NCBI GenBank assembly: GCA_017962765.1
Contig: JAGCUP010000128.1
Span: 1 to 34,760, forward strand
DNA from: Muribaculaceae bacterium
GTDB lineage: Bacteria; Bacteroidota; Bacteroidia; Bacteroidales; Muribaculaceae
DNA: 34,760 nucleotides
Direction of reading: 5' to 3'
Shown here: piece by piece, positions 17,843 to 26,360 of the stretch
Numbering within the stretch: position 1 is the first letter of the stretch
How the letters are laid out: the number at the start of each line of letters is the position of its first letter
The notes under the pieces: model-generated
Told to the model about the DNA's origin: nothing
Seen by the model: the letters and a program-made list of their open reading frames with translations, nothing else
Database searches by the model: none
Translations under genes and position numbers: made by a program

Positions 17843-18483
17843 GCACTGAGCACGACAGCAAGCCCACACTGGTGGCCTTCGACTTCGACGGCACCATCAC
17901 GCGTGTCGATACATTCAAGGCGTTTTTCAAGTGGGCCGTGGGAAAACGGCGCTACTACGGTGCCCTGTTTCGCCACTTCTTCATTCTCACTGGTTACGCC
18001 CTGGGGATGGTGGATGGCGGGCGGGCTAAGCAGGCGCTACTGACTTCATTCCTGAAGGGCATGAACCTGCAAGATTTTACGAATCTCGCCCAAAAATTTG
18101 CCGAGACACACCGACACATCATCAGACTCAAAGCCATCACGGCCATCGAAGGGCACCTTGATGCCGGGCATACGGTGGTCGTGGTAACGGCGAGCATCGA
18201 ACAGTGGGTGGCCGCCATGCTCGAAGAGGGCGTGCCAGTGATAGGGACGCGCCTTGAAGTTGATGAGAATGGCGTGCTCACGGGCATGATGGACGGAGCA
18301 AACTGCCGTGGCGCCGAGAAGGTGCAACGTCTGGAGGAGTGGCTATCTTCGCAGGGCAGCGAGCCGCTCGCCAATCATCATCTCATCGTATATGGCGACA
18401 GCGATGGCGACAACGAATTGTTCACCGTGGCGCAGGAGAGCCACTATAAACCTTTCCACTATAAATCTTTTTTTAGGTCATGA
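17839..18483 (+). CDS. HAD-IB family phosphatase, partner of the prenyltransferase
   Basis: The 214-residue protein is a SerB-like HAD hydrolase. Motif I DFDGTIT (residues 15-21) has the nucleophile Asp15 and the acid/base Asp17. Motif II is the Thr of VVTAS, the Lys of AEKVQ is motif III, and GDSDGDNE is motif IV. A helical cap of about 70 residues follows motif I. The ATG at 17839 overlaps the previous stop. From context, I infer that it removes the 5-phosphate from polyprenyl-phosphoryl-5-phosphoribose. Fusions of HAD and UbiA domains are known in other bacteria, which fits the pairing. The substrate is not proven. A phosphoserine-type phosphatase is less likely in this setting. Confidence 0.88.
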   Translation: MSTEHDSKPTLVAFDFDGTITRVDTFKAFFKWAVGKRRYYGALFRHFFILTGYALGMVDGGRAKQALLTSFLKGMNLQDFTNLAQKFAETHRHIIRLKAITAIEGHLDAGHTVVVVTASIEQWVAAMLEEGVPVIGTRLEVDENGVLTGMMDGANCRGAEKVQRLEEWLSSQGSEPLANHHLIVYGDSDGDNELFTVAQESHYKPFHYKSFFRS

Positions 18484-20183
18484 ACGCGCTAGAACGCCTG
18501 AAAGACTTGTCGCAACGGCGACCCTGGGCCACTTTCCTGACGGGCTCCGCCTTGTGTGCCCTCGTGGGGCTGGCCGGTGTGTTTTGGGGTTTCGACATCG
18601 CCGATTCGGGCTTCTACCTCACTTTTTACGACCAGTTCTACCAAGCTCCCGACACGGTGAGCTACAATTTCATGTACTACATGAGCGGTGTGATGGGCGG
18701 TGCCCTGCAATCGGCCTTCCCCGCCATGGGCATCGCGGGAATGAGGCTCACCGGACTTGTCCTTTGCCTACTTGCCATGCTCATCCTTTTCGTGGCCTGG
18801 CGACGCACTGATAAGAATGCCGGAGCCCTCGAAACGGTGACTGGCGGGCTGCTGGTGACGCTGGCGTTCCTGCCTCCCCTCTACACGCTCAGCTACGACC
18901 TGTTCACGGTATTTTTCTATAGCGTGGCCATCGCATTGCTGCTCATCGGCTGCCATAAGGACAACCGCTGGCTGCTGATACTGGCCGGCATGGCGCTCAC
19001 TCTCAATGCGTTCTCGCGTGTGCCCAACGTGCTCTCCATCTTACTGTTGGCTGCTGTCATCGTCGATGCGCGACGACAAAACCTGCCGTGGCGCGTGGCT
19101 ATAGCCCGCTGCGCATGGGTGCTCGCCGGTGCGGCCCTGATGCTGGCCATCGTGGTGATGGTGATGCGACGCTTGGGCCACTGGCAGCTGATGCTGGACA
19201 ACATCAACGACTTGCGCACCATTGCTGCCGACGACAGCGGCACCACCTCCCACACCACAGGCCAACTGCTGATGACACAAGTGCGCTTCTACGGCGCGCT
19301 ATTGTGGTGCGCGGTGAAACTGGGCGTATGTACCCTCTTGCTTGACTATGCTCTCGCCTGCCGACAGCAGCGTGCGCTGCGATGGACGCTGGCCATCATA
19401 GCCGTAGCTTTGTGGTGCTTCTTCACCTGGCGCATGAGGCCACTCCAGCCCCTGTGGCTCATGGCGTTTGTAGCCTGCGTAGCCGTGTTCTGGAAAAAGC
19501 GCGGGGTTGTCGCCATGCTCGCCCTGATGGGGCTTATCATGCTCGTGGTGATGCCGTTGGGCAGCGACGGGGCTTATAACAACGGCGCCGTCATCGCCTG
19601 GGGGGCCGCACCCGTGGCTGGACTGTGGTGGCTCGCCACCAAGCGTCGCCGCATCTTGTTGCTGGCTTTCTTGGGAGTGTGTCTGTGTCGAATGGTCATG
19701 GGCGGTTCCTATTTCGATGCCGGACCATTGACCGCAAAGACGGCCACCATCCACGCTCCGCGCGCCGCACACGTGCTCACCACACCCGAGCGCGCCGCTA
19801 TCGTCAACGACATGCTCGACGGCATCGCCCCCTTCGTCCACGAGGGCGACACCTTATTCGCTTACGGTAGCCTGCCCACCGTCAACTACCTCACGGGCAC
19901 CCGTCCCTTCATCGGATGCTCGTGGCCCGAGCAACTGTCGGCCGAGATGCTTCAGAAACGGCTCGCCGACAACTTCGATAGCTCGCCGCTCGTGCTGCGA
20001 CAAAAGTTCAACACCTTGGGCGACACCTGGCCGAAGCCCAGCGAGACCTACCTCGCCGACTACGGCCCCCAAACCGCCTACCAGAACAACGCCAAACTAG
20101 ACGTCCTCAACCGTTGGCTGCTCCTCAAAGGCTATCACGAAGTGTGGAGCAACGCCCACTTCATCCTCTACACCACCCAGTAA
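18480..20183 (+). CDS. Polytopic membrane protein, candidate GT-C glycosyltransferase
   Basis: The 567-residue protein has about 11-12 membrane segments over residues 18-430, then a soluble, probably periplasmic, C-terminal domain (about 430-567). The first external loop contains DIADSGFYLTFYDQF. Acidic residues at this place are typical of GT-C enzymes that use polyprenyl-phosphate sugars. The C-terminal domain has VHEGDTLFAYGSLPTVNYLTGTRPF, similar in style to the soluble domains of such transferases. The ATG overlaps the stop of the HAD gene. I infer that it transfers the lipid-linked pentose made by the two upstream enzymes, but I do not recognise a named family. Confidence 0.75.
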   Translation: MNALERLKDLSQRRPWATFLTGSALCALVGLAGVFWGFDIADSGFYLTFYDQFYQAPDTVSYNFMYYMSGVMGGALQSAFPAMGIAGMRLTGLVLCLLAMLILFVAWRRTDKNAGALETVTGGLLVTLAFLPPLYTLSYDLFTVFFYSVAIALLLIGCHKDNRWLLILAGMALTLNAFSRVPNVLSILLLAAVIVDARRQNLPWRVAIARCAWVLAGAALMLAIVVMVMRRLGHWQLMLDNINDLRTIAADDSGTTSHTTGQLLMTQVRFYGALLWCAVKLGVCTLLLDYALACRQQRALRWTLAIIAVALWCFFTWRMRPLQPLWLMAFVACVAVFWKKRGVVAMLALMGLIMLVVMPLGSDGAYNNGAVIAWGAAPVAGLWWLATKRRRILLLAFLGVCLCRMVMGGSYFDAGPLTAKTATIHAPRAAHVLTTPERAAIVNDMLDGIAPFVHEGDTLFAYGSLPTVNYLTGTRPFIGCSWPEQLSAEMLQKRLADNFDSSPLVLRQKFNTLGDTWPKPSETYLADYGPQTAYQNNAKLDVLNRWLLLKGYHEVWSNAHFILYTTQ

Positions 20184-20194
20184 CAAACTACGAA

Positions 20195-20222
20195 TTAACA
20201 GCCGAAGTTTTTCTCGAAGGAG
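20195..20222 (-). repeat. Left-edge imperfect copy of the M16 gene end
   Basis: These 28 bases match bases 28062-28089 at 21 positions, including eight in a row (AGCCGAAG plus neighbours). Read on the minus strand, this copy gives SFEKNFGC then TAA, while the M16 gene ends TLEEIFGY then TAA in the same frame. It may be a remnant attachment site. Confidence 0.4.
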
Positions 20223-20314
20223 AAATAATCAAGATTCTTTGTGATGTACTTGTTTGTTAATCCTCACCATGCAACAGGCCTTTATTTTTGGTTTTGGTGG
20301 CTAGGATTTGTGAA

Positions 20315-21529
20315 TTACGTTTCTGTTTGTATTTTTATATAGTACTTTGGTAGGCTCTCTTGCTTCTTCTTGACCATTTGGATGAAGCCCGTGAGATTGC
20401 TGATTTCGGATTGGTACTCCTGCGGGAAACTTGCGATATATTTTTGAGGAACCACCAGTGTTAATCGGGAGTCATGCATTTCTTGGAGCTGGTTCTTAGA
20501 TATTCCCTGCTGAAGAGTAAAGAGGAACTTCTTGTCCACGCGGTCGGCCTCCGTCAATACTTGACGCCAACGATCCTTACAAGTGGTTTTTGCGCCCAAC
20601 ACAATTAGGTCGTCGGCTGGGAACTGGAGATTGTGGTAGCATGCGGCATTAGGGAAAAGGAAGTCAGGCTTTTTGTTGTCCTCTGTGACGGCTTGCTCCT
20701 CGAATACCAGCTCATTTTTCGTAAAGATGTCGGCTAAATGGTGTTCAAGAGACTTCCCGGCGCGGGACTTGCGGCGGTTGAGCACTTCGTTGGCCATTTG
20801 CACAAAGGCATCAATGCTGTTGAAGGGTTTTGCCATCATGTCTGCATATACCTTCTCCTCCATAAACTTAAAGAGGCGGTACTCTGTATCGACCCAGTTC
20901 AGTAGCACTTCGTCAGGCTTGATTTTAAAAGCCGAATCAGCCACATTGTATGCCTTGTTGAAACATTCACGTGCGCCTTGTGCCATCTGGCGGGTTTCGG
21001 GGAAACTGGAAAAGCGGTCGACAAACTCTTGTAGGAGTTGAGCAATTTTGACATCGGGCTTGATGATTCCAGTTATGTTAATAAGTTGGTTAGTCTCATC
21101 AGGAGCGAGGTTGAATGTCGCAAAAAAACCGTCAATGTCCTCGTCGCTGCTCAAAACATAACCAGCATAATCCTCTTCGGTGAATTTGGCCAAGATGAGT
21201 AAGTCGCCCACGTTCTCATCTTGCAAAAATGGGAATCCACGCCCGAAGCGAGTGATGCGGTACTCGTTGCGTGTTTTTTGACCATAGTATTTCATACAAC
21301 TTTCTGTCGTGAAGTCATCCTGCCACTTGACCTTGACAGTCTTTTCCTTAAATTCCCCCTTGCGTCCAGGTTTGTCAAAAAGCAAAGCGGAAGCGCATTT
21401 GGGAATATAAAAACCAGCCTGATGGCTACCTGTTTTACCTGTATCGTTTCCTGTGATGAAACGGCACCAAGCAGCCTTAGATTGTTGCACGCTGCGGATT
21501 GCGGAATTCAATAATTCGCTCATATTCAT
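20315..21529 (-). CDS. Type II restriction endonuclease, EcoRII family
   Basis: The 404-residue protein matches EcoRII in length and order. An N-terminal B3-like effector DNA-binding domain (about residues 1-160) contains NDTGKTGSHQAGFYIP near 28-43. The C-terminal PD-(D/E)xK-type domain has RRKSRAGKSLEHHL and KPDFLFP (Asp289). Lys314 and Lys318 lie in AKTTCKDRWR. The spacing from Asp289 to the two lysines equals that of EcoRII Asp299, Lys324 and Lys328. EcoRII cuts CCWGG and needs a second site to activate it. The start is the ATG at 21529, or the ATG at 21523. Further upstream codons lie deep inside the methyltransferase gene. The 5' end overlaps that gene by 53 bases, so the two are probably translated together. 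Confidence 0.93.
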   Translation of the reverse strand: MNMSELLNSAIRSVQQSKAAWCRFITGNDTGKTGSHQAGFYIPKCASALLFDKPGRKGEFKEKTVKVKWQDDFTTESCMKYYGQKTRNEYRITRFGRGFPFLQDENVGDLLILAKFTEEDYAGYVLSSDEDIDGFFATFNLAPDETNQLINITGIIKPDVKIAQLLQEFVDRFSSFPETRQMAQGARECFNKAYNVADSAFKIKPDEVLLNWVDTEYRLFKFMEEKVYADMMAKPFNSIDAFVQMANEVLNRRKSRAGKSLEHHLADIFTKNELVFEEQAVTEDNKKPDFLFPNAACYHNLQFPADDLIVLGAKTTCKDRWRQVLTEADRVDKKFLFTLQQGISKNQLQEMHDSRLTLVVPQKYIASFPQEYQSEISNLTGFIQMVKKKQESLPKYYIKIQTET

Positions 21530-22823
21530 TGATGGTTTGGATAATTTGCTTTGAAACAGCTGTGATGAGGGGAACGATGACTGAGTTTCCACACTGGCGA
21601 TATGCCTGTACGTCAGAAACTTGGTCAAGGCGGTAATTGTCAGGATAACCCATCAATCGGGCGCACTCACGAGGCGATAATTTGCGGGGATTCATGCCTA
21701 TACCTTGCGGAATGAGAATTTCGGAACCATCCTTGTAATATCGAGCGCTGAGCGTACGGCTAATGCCGTTAAGGTCAACTAGTCCATAGCCGAAACCGTT
21801 GCCCTTGGCTTTATGCTTCTCAGCATAGCTTTGAAGATAGTTCCAAAGTTTGTCACTGAGGGTGTATTTTGGGTCAACAACAGGGTCAAGGATTTCATGG
21901 ATTGCTCTTGTTGCTTCGTGCTGTTCAGGGAAGTCAAAGTGTTCTTCGCCTTGGTATCGCTCGCGGTCAAAGCCGACAATCATAATGCGCTCGCGATGCT
22001 GGGGAACGTAGGTCTGGCCATCCATTACTTGATAATGGATGGAATAGTTTAATTCTTCCAGCGTCTCGCAGATGATTCGGAAAGTGTTGCCCTTGTCATG
22101 CGAGGTCAAGTTCTTCACGTTTTCGAGATAAAATGCCTTGGGGCGGTGGCGGCTGATGATGTCGGCTACGTCAAAGAAGAGCGTGCCTTGCGTCTTGTCC
22201 TTAAAACCTGTCTCACGTCCGAGGCTCTTCTTTTTCGATACACCTGCGATAGAAAACGGCTGGCATGGGAAACCCGCGCAAAGAATATCGAAATGCTTTG
22301 GTATATAGCCCTTTGTTGATTCCTTGGTAATGTCGCCAAATGGCATCTCGCCAAAGTTTGCGAAGTATGTTTTTTGTGCGTATTTATTCCATTCCGACGA
22401 AAATACGCACTTGCCACCTTGGGATTGCATGGCCAAACGGAAGCCACCCATGCCCGCGAAAAGGTCGATAAATGTAAATTGTGCTGGCTGTGGGTCGGGA
22501 AATGGAACACGGAAAAAATCAGCAAAGAGAGGATACTCTAAAGGGCTTTCAGCAACTTTCCAAACGTATTCTTCGTTTATTTCTGGGATGGTTTCAACCT
22601 CCTTTTTACTTTCGAGGAAGTCACGGATGGCAATCACGATATCCTCGCGCTTGCTCCTTGCCTCGATGTCGTCTCCCTTAATTCCGCCATTATGCAGGAA
22701 TTGGCTGAGGACCGCCATCTGGTTTTCGTATGAAGTCTCGCCATAAATTCTAATGCCATCCTCAGTGATTTCCTCAGGAAAGGCTTCAAGTTTTAGGTCG
22801 TCTTTTATCTTTCTCTTTGTCAT
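21477..22823 (-). CDS. dcm: DNA cytosine-5 methyltransferase, Dcm/M.EcoRII type
   Basis: This enzyme methylates C5 of cytosine and protects DNA from the neighbouring nuclease, probably at CCWGG. The 448-residue protein has a Dcm-like N-terminal extension (about residues 1-112). Motif I is FIDLFAGMGG (118-127). The catalytic motif is GFPCQPFS with Cys187, ENV is at 234-236, QHRERI is motif VIII, and the C-terminal motifs include ARLMGYPD and QCGNSVIVP. All catalytic parts are present. It is 73 bases downstream of the 412-residue gene. That gap carries two direct repeats and a TATAAT, so it may have its own promoter. Confidence 0.96.
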   Translation of the reverse strand: MTKRKIKDDLKLEAFPEEITEDGIRIYGETSYENQMAVLSQFLHNGGIKGDDIEARSKREDIVIAIRDFLESKKEVETIPEINEEYVWKVAESPLEYPLFADFFRVPFPDPQPAQFTFIDLFAGMGGFRLAMQSQGGKCVFSSEWNKYAQKTYFANFGEMPFGDITKESTKGYIPKHFDILCAGFPCQPFSIAGVSKKKSLGRETGFKDKTQGTLFFDVADIISRHRPKAFYLENVKNLTSHDKGNTFRIICETLEELNYSIHYQVMDGQTYVPQHRERIMIVGFDRERYQGEEHFDFPEQHEATRAIHEILDPVVDPKYTLSDKLWNYLQSYAEKHKAKGNGFGYGLVDLNGISRTLSARYYKDGSEILIPQGIGMNPRKLSPRECARLMGYPDNYRLDQVSDVQAYRQCGNSVIVPLITAVSKQIIQTINEYERIIEFRNPQRATI

Positions 22824-22860
22824 TAATATATGTATTTTGACTCACCAACTAACTTTTCAG

Positions 22861-22895
22861 AGTTACCCACTAAGTATATTATAGTTATCCACTAA
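22861..22895 (-). promoter_or_regulatory. Candidate operator/promoter of the dcm-EcoRII pair
   Basis: AGTTACCCACTAA (22861-22873) and AGTTATCCACTAA (22883-22895) are direct repeats with one mismatch and a 22-base period, about two helical turns. Between them, on the minus strand, is TATAAT (22883-22878). A regulator bound to both repeats would cover it. The -10 is of the general bacterial type, not the Bacteroidota type, so promoter activity is uncertain. Confidence 0.4.
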
Positions 22896-22896
22896 C

Positions 22897-24135
22897 TCAT
22901 TCTGATTGTTTTTTGAGGTTATATTCTCTCAAACTATTTGGAATAGCGGGTACACCATATTTCCCAAAATATGAAACAAAACGCTGTCTTAACTGGTGTA
23001 TATATGGAGAATTAAGTTTAAAATTTGTCCTGCATTCCAAAATAGACCTGTGGTTTCCGTCAATTTTGGGCATAGTTCTAAAAGCTGTATTGAATTCTAT
23101 CAATCCGATTTGATTAAATACTTGATTATCAAAAGGGAAAGATATTAAGATGTGACGACTTATTACTCCGTTGTTGAAAATATCTTTTGCACTCTTTGCG
23201 TTATTCACATCTTTAGAATATTTCTTTTGCTTATCTTCTTGATATTTCTTAGAAGTACTTTTGCTGATTATTAAGAAATCATAAAATTCTTTGTCTTTCT
23301 CTTTATTCTTATCTGCAATCTCACATTCGGGCGTAATGAGTATACCATATTTGTCATCGTCAAATTGGAAAATATCACCAGTCATAACAGGACTCTCATC
23401 GACTATATTTGAGTAATAAATCCTCCTATATAGTTTTGCCGTATTATCCTCATGTAAGTTTCCCTCATTGCATTCAAATGAGTCCAAAACACCTCTCAAG
23501 GATTGATTTTGTATTAAGTCTTCGTTCAGAAGATTATTGAAAACGTCTATAACTTCTGAAGTAGCATCACCTCCATCAACTATTGCATTTTCTCTAATCT
23601 CTTTTATCCAAAAAGCATTAGCAGATTCCAATTCATTAAAAATTGCCTGAGCAGACTTATTGATTGATTGGCTCCACACGAAAGGAATATTCATGTGGGC
23701 GTTATTTGCCTCAAATGTCAAAATATCGTTAAAGATATTTTGGTACTCCGATTGTACATCTTCGCTCTTTGTCCTAAATTGAATCTTGTGATTATACTTT
23801 TGGGATAGAATTGTTTTCTCATCCTCTGGAAGTTCCTTTTCAGAATATACATACACCAATGTATAAAGAGAATTCTCCATGAGTAAAGACATTGGAGTAC
23901 GTTTCGGTAATGCTAAACCTGCAAAGTCTTCATCTTCAATGTTATTATTTTCAAAATCCCAATCAATAATACAAGCCCTAAACGTTGATGCCGATTTAAT
24001 CGTAGACTCGAAACAGGCCAAAGAATCTATCGGCAAAACAGAAAGGTCGGGGTTACTAAGAAAGAGCTTAAACAATGCATTCTCTTTCCCCTCTGAAAAT
24101 ATTCTGTTGTCTGCAAATAATACAACCCCGTCCAT
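22897..24135 (-). CDS. Receiver-like protein with unknown C-terminal domain
   Basis: The 412-residue protein has no certain family. Residues 1-130 look like a response-regulator receiver. VVLFADN has the acidic-pocket Asp9, ACIIDWDFEN has Asp58 as the likely phospho-acceptor, YVYSE has Ser98 where Thr/Ser is usual, and Lys123 may be the conserved lysine. The second acidic-pocket residue is missing, so it may be degenerate. Residues 135-250 are helical. The region 250-345 (GDIFQF, then GILITPECEIADKN and DFLIISKS) looks like a compact beta-rich domain with a TPECEI motif. It starts 2 bases after the ATPase gene, so the two are almost certainly partners. It has neither a DNA-binding helix-turn-helix nor a nuclease motif that I can see. 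Confidence 0.8.
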   Translation of the reverse strand: MDGVVLFADNRIFSEGKENALFKLFLSNPDLSVLPIDSLACFESTIKSASTFRACIIDWDFENNNIEDEDFAGLALPKRTPMSLLMENSLYTLVYVYSEKELPEDEKTILSQKYNHKIQFRTKSEDVQSEYQNIFNDILTFEANNAHMNIPFVWSQSINKSAQAIFNELESANAFWIKEIRENAIVDGGDATSEVIDVFNNLLNEDLIQNQSLRGVLDSFECNEGNLHEDNTAKLYRRIYYSNIVDESPVMTGDIFQFDDDKYGILITPECEIADKNKEKDKEFYDFLIISKSTSKKYQEDKQKKYSKDVNNAKSAKDIFNNGVISRHILISFPFDNQVFNQIGLIEFNTAFRTMPKIDGNHRSILECRTNFKLNSPYIHQLRQRFVSYFGKYGVPAIPNSLREYNLKKQSE

Positions 24136-24137
24136 AT

Positions 24138-26357
24138 TTATTCCTCCACATCAAATTTAATAATGAAGTTTGCCCCAGACAGAAGTTTTTCTGTTGGGTT
24201 CTCTATGACTGCTATCTGTGCATTAATACGTGATAAAAGTTCTCTAACAATGTACAATCCCAAACCTCTTCCATTTGATTTCATTGAAAAGAATTCGTTG
24301 AAAACCAAGGGAACGACATCTTCTCGTATGCCATTGCCATTATCTCCAACTATCAGTGTTCTATTCGAGAGAGATATTGCAAAATGTATTTTCTTTTCCG
24401 GATTACCAGACTTTCCTAACCAGTAGATTGCATTGTCAATTAGGTTTATCAAGATTTGTAAGATAAGCCCTGCGTTAGTTCTGATCACTAAATCATCTTC
24501 TATCTTATCCAAGTTCGTTGCAATCTTCCCGTCGATATCATTTCTAAAATATCTAATGACTTTAGAGATACACTCCTTGATAGATACATTTTTAATGGAC
24601 TGACGTTGAATTTTGAACAGAGGTTGAATCATTTGCATGTCTTCATGCACTATGTTCAAGTTTTCTTCAAGTTCTTCAAACAACTCAATCAAATCCTGCT
24701 CCTGATATTTGTGGGTAATAAGTTTTTTCTTGAACGACTTCACATTTTGTGCCATTAGTGAAAGAATCCGAATAGAATCATGAGAAGACTTCTCGACAGC
24801 CATACCTAATCCCGCTAAATCTTCAACGGTTTCCATTCTATCTGTGATAACTCCAATATGCTTCTTATACGCATCAAAAAATTTGTTCGACAATTCAAGT
24901 GTTTCCAAATCCTTGGACTTTTCCAATGATTTTTGTAATCTTAACAGGGAACTTTGCAATGCTTCATTTGACTTGTTGATTGGTACTCTTTTTTGGATGG
25001 CTTTTTTGTTTTTATCTATTTTTATTTCATAATTGAATATTTCGGTTACAGCTGTAGTTAGAGACTTAAAATCATTATAACATCCCCGATCATTCACAAG
25101 CCCTTGTCTATTTGTTGCATCCTTTAATAGAGGATTTTGTTCTTGGGAAATGTAAACAAAACCTGTTAAATCATTATAGCTAATAAACTGACCTGCCCGA
25201 TAGGTTGACCTTAATTTATCTAAATCTAACCAGTCAATACCCTTTTCACCGTATGGATATACTCGTATGCCATCCCTCATAACAAAAACAAAGTTTTCCT
25301 TAATAAATCTCTCTAAGTCCTTATCTAGTATGGTCAAATCTTTATTCTTTAAATCAAAAGCATAAAATGTAAAACTGAATGGACCGCATTGTGGACTTCT
25401 ATCATTGTCCTTAAACCATTTCGTACCATACAGGGAATAATTTCTTATTGAGAGTGCGGAGTCATCCAACAAGTTAAGGGTATCGGCGAAAAAACGTCGT
25501 GGAGATAATGATTTATATTGAAAGTGAACATCTCCATTTTCATCAACCGTTCCTATCATTGAAAATTGGGCTCGTTCTATAACATCTGCAAACGTTCTTA
25601 CGTCTTCATCCACATAGAGTTTTTCGTCTCTGTACATTTCAATAGTAAAATCCTGAACGAAATTAACTCCTAATAACCGCGCATTTTCATCAACGGGCGG
25701 CATCATGCGTTGTATGTTTTGATATAATTCTTTATAGTCATTGATAGACCATAATTCTCTAATATTATAGATACGGATTATAGTACCAGATTCTCTTGTG
25801 ACTCTTTCTGATGGATCTTGTACATACCAATTATTTGCAACTTCATCCAACAATTTGTAGTCTGCCGGTTGATTAAATAGATTCGCGTCATCAGGATTGA
25901 AGTCAACAAAGTTCATTTCCAACTTAACTTCGTTTTCTCCTTTTGCTTTCGTATAGAGTTCTATCTTTTCGCCCAATTTGTGTATAGCAAACCGCCCAAT
26001 ACCTTTTTCGCCTTGAACAATTCTTCCCTTTTCCGTTGTCAAATTGTGTCTTTTCTTCTTGTCAAACTTGTTTGGGGTGGCAGGACGAAGCCAAACGTTC
26101 TTTATAACATCTAATGACATTCCGCATCCGTTGTCTTCTATCTCAATATAAGCTTGCTCTTCTTTTGGCAGGCTGTTGTAACCGACATTAGACATATTGC
26201 AAAATCTCACCTTTACAACACTGGCATCAGCATCGTAACTGTTTTTTATGATTTCTATAACTGCAACCTTTTTATCAGTTATCAGCTGGTCTCCTATCAC
26301 ATTCATTAACCTTGCATAAGGTCTGAATGGCATGCTACTATGTTCTATGATTGCCAT
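24138..26357 (-). CDS. Double GHKL ATPase: MORC-like N-terminus and histidine-kinase-like C-terminus
   Basis: The 739-residue protein has two ATP-binding domains of the GHKL superfamily. The N-terminal one (about residues 10-200) has EIIKNSYDAD (35-44), EDNGCGM (74-80) and GEKGIGRFA (116-124), as in Hsp90, MutL and MORC proteins. A middle region (about 200-480) has no known motif. A helical segment with SSHDS places His526 where histidine kinases have their phospho-acceptor. The C-terminal domain (about 600-739) has ILINLIDNAIYW (634-645), GDNGNGI (671-677) and GRGLGLYIVREL (696ff). No membrane segment is present. MORC-like GHKL proteins have been described in restriction-modification loci. 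Here the protein sits between a methyltransferase and a receiver-like protein, with gaps of 3 and 2 bases. Confidence 0.88.
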   Translation of the reverse strand: MAIIEHSSMPFRPYARLMNVIGDQLITDKKVAVIEIIKNSYDADASVVKVRFCNMSNVGYNSLPKEEQAYIEIEDNGCGMSLDVIKNVWLRPATPNKFDKKKRHNLTTEKGRIVQGEKGIGRFAIHKLGEKIELYTKAKGENEVKLEMNFVDFNPDDANLFNQPADYKLLDEVANNWYVQDPSERVTRESGTIIRIYNIRELWSINDYKELYQNIQRMMPPVDENARLLGVNFVQDFTIEMYRDEKLYVDEDVRTFADVIERAQFSMIGTVDENGDVHFQYKSLSPRRFFADTLNLLDDSALSIRNYSLYGTKWFKDNDRSPQCGPFSFTFYAFDLKNKDLTILDKDLERFIKENFVFVMRDGIRVYPYGEKGIDWLDLDKLRSTYRAGQFISYNDLTGFVYISQEQNPLLKDATNRQGLVNDRGCYNDFKSLTTAVTEIFNYEIKIDKNKKAIQKRVPINKSNEALQSSLLRLQKSLEKSKDLETLELSNKFFDAYKKHIGVITDRMETVEDLAGLGMAVEKSSHDSIRILSLMAQNVKSFKKKLITHKYQEQDLIELFEELEENLNIVHEDMQMIQPLFKIQRQSIKNVSIKECISKVIRYFRNDIDGKIATNLDKIEDDLVIRTNAGLILQILINLIDNAIYWLGKSGNPEKKIHFAISLSNRTLIVGDNGNGIREDVVPLVFNEFFSMKSNGRGLGLYIVRELLSRINAQIAVIENPTEKLLSGANFIIKFDVEE

Positions 26358-26360
26358 ATT

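Noticed and set aside
22861-22895. DnaA-box-like TTATCCACT and TTACCCACT
   Set aside because: Each differs from TTATCCACA at the last base or more, there are only two, and no replication gene is near. They are better read as an operator candidate.
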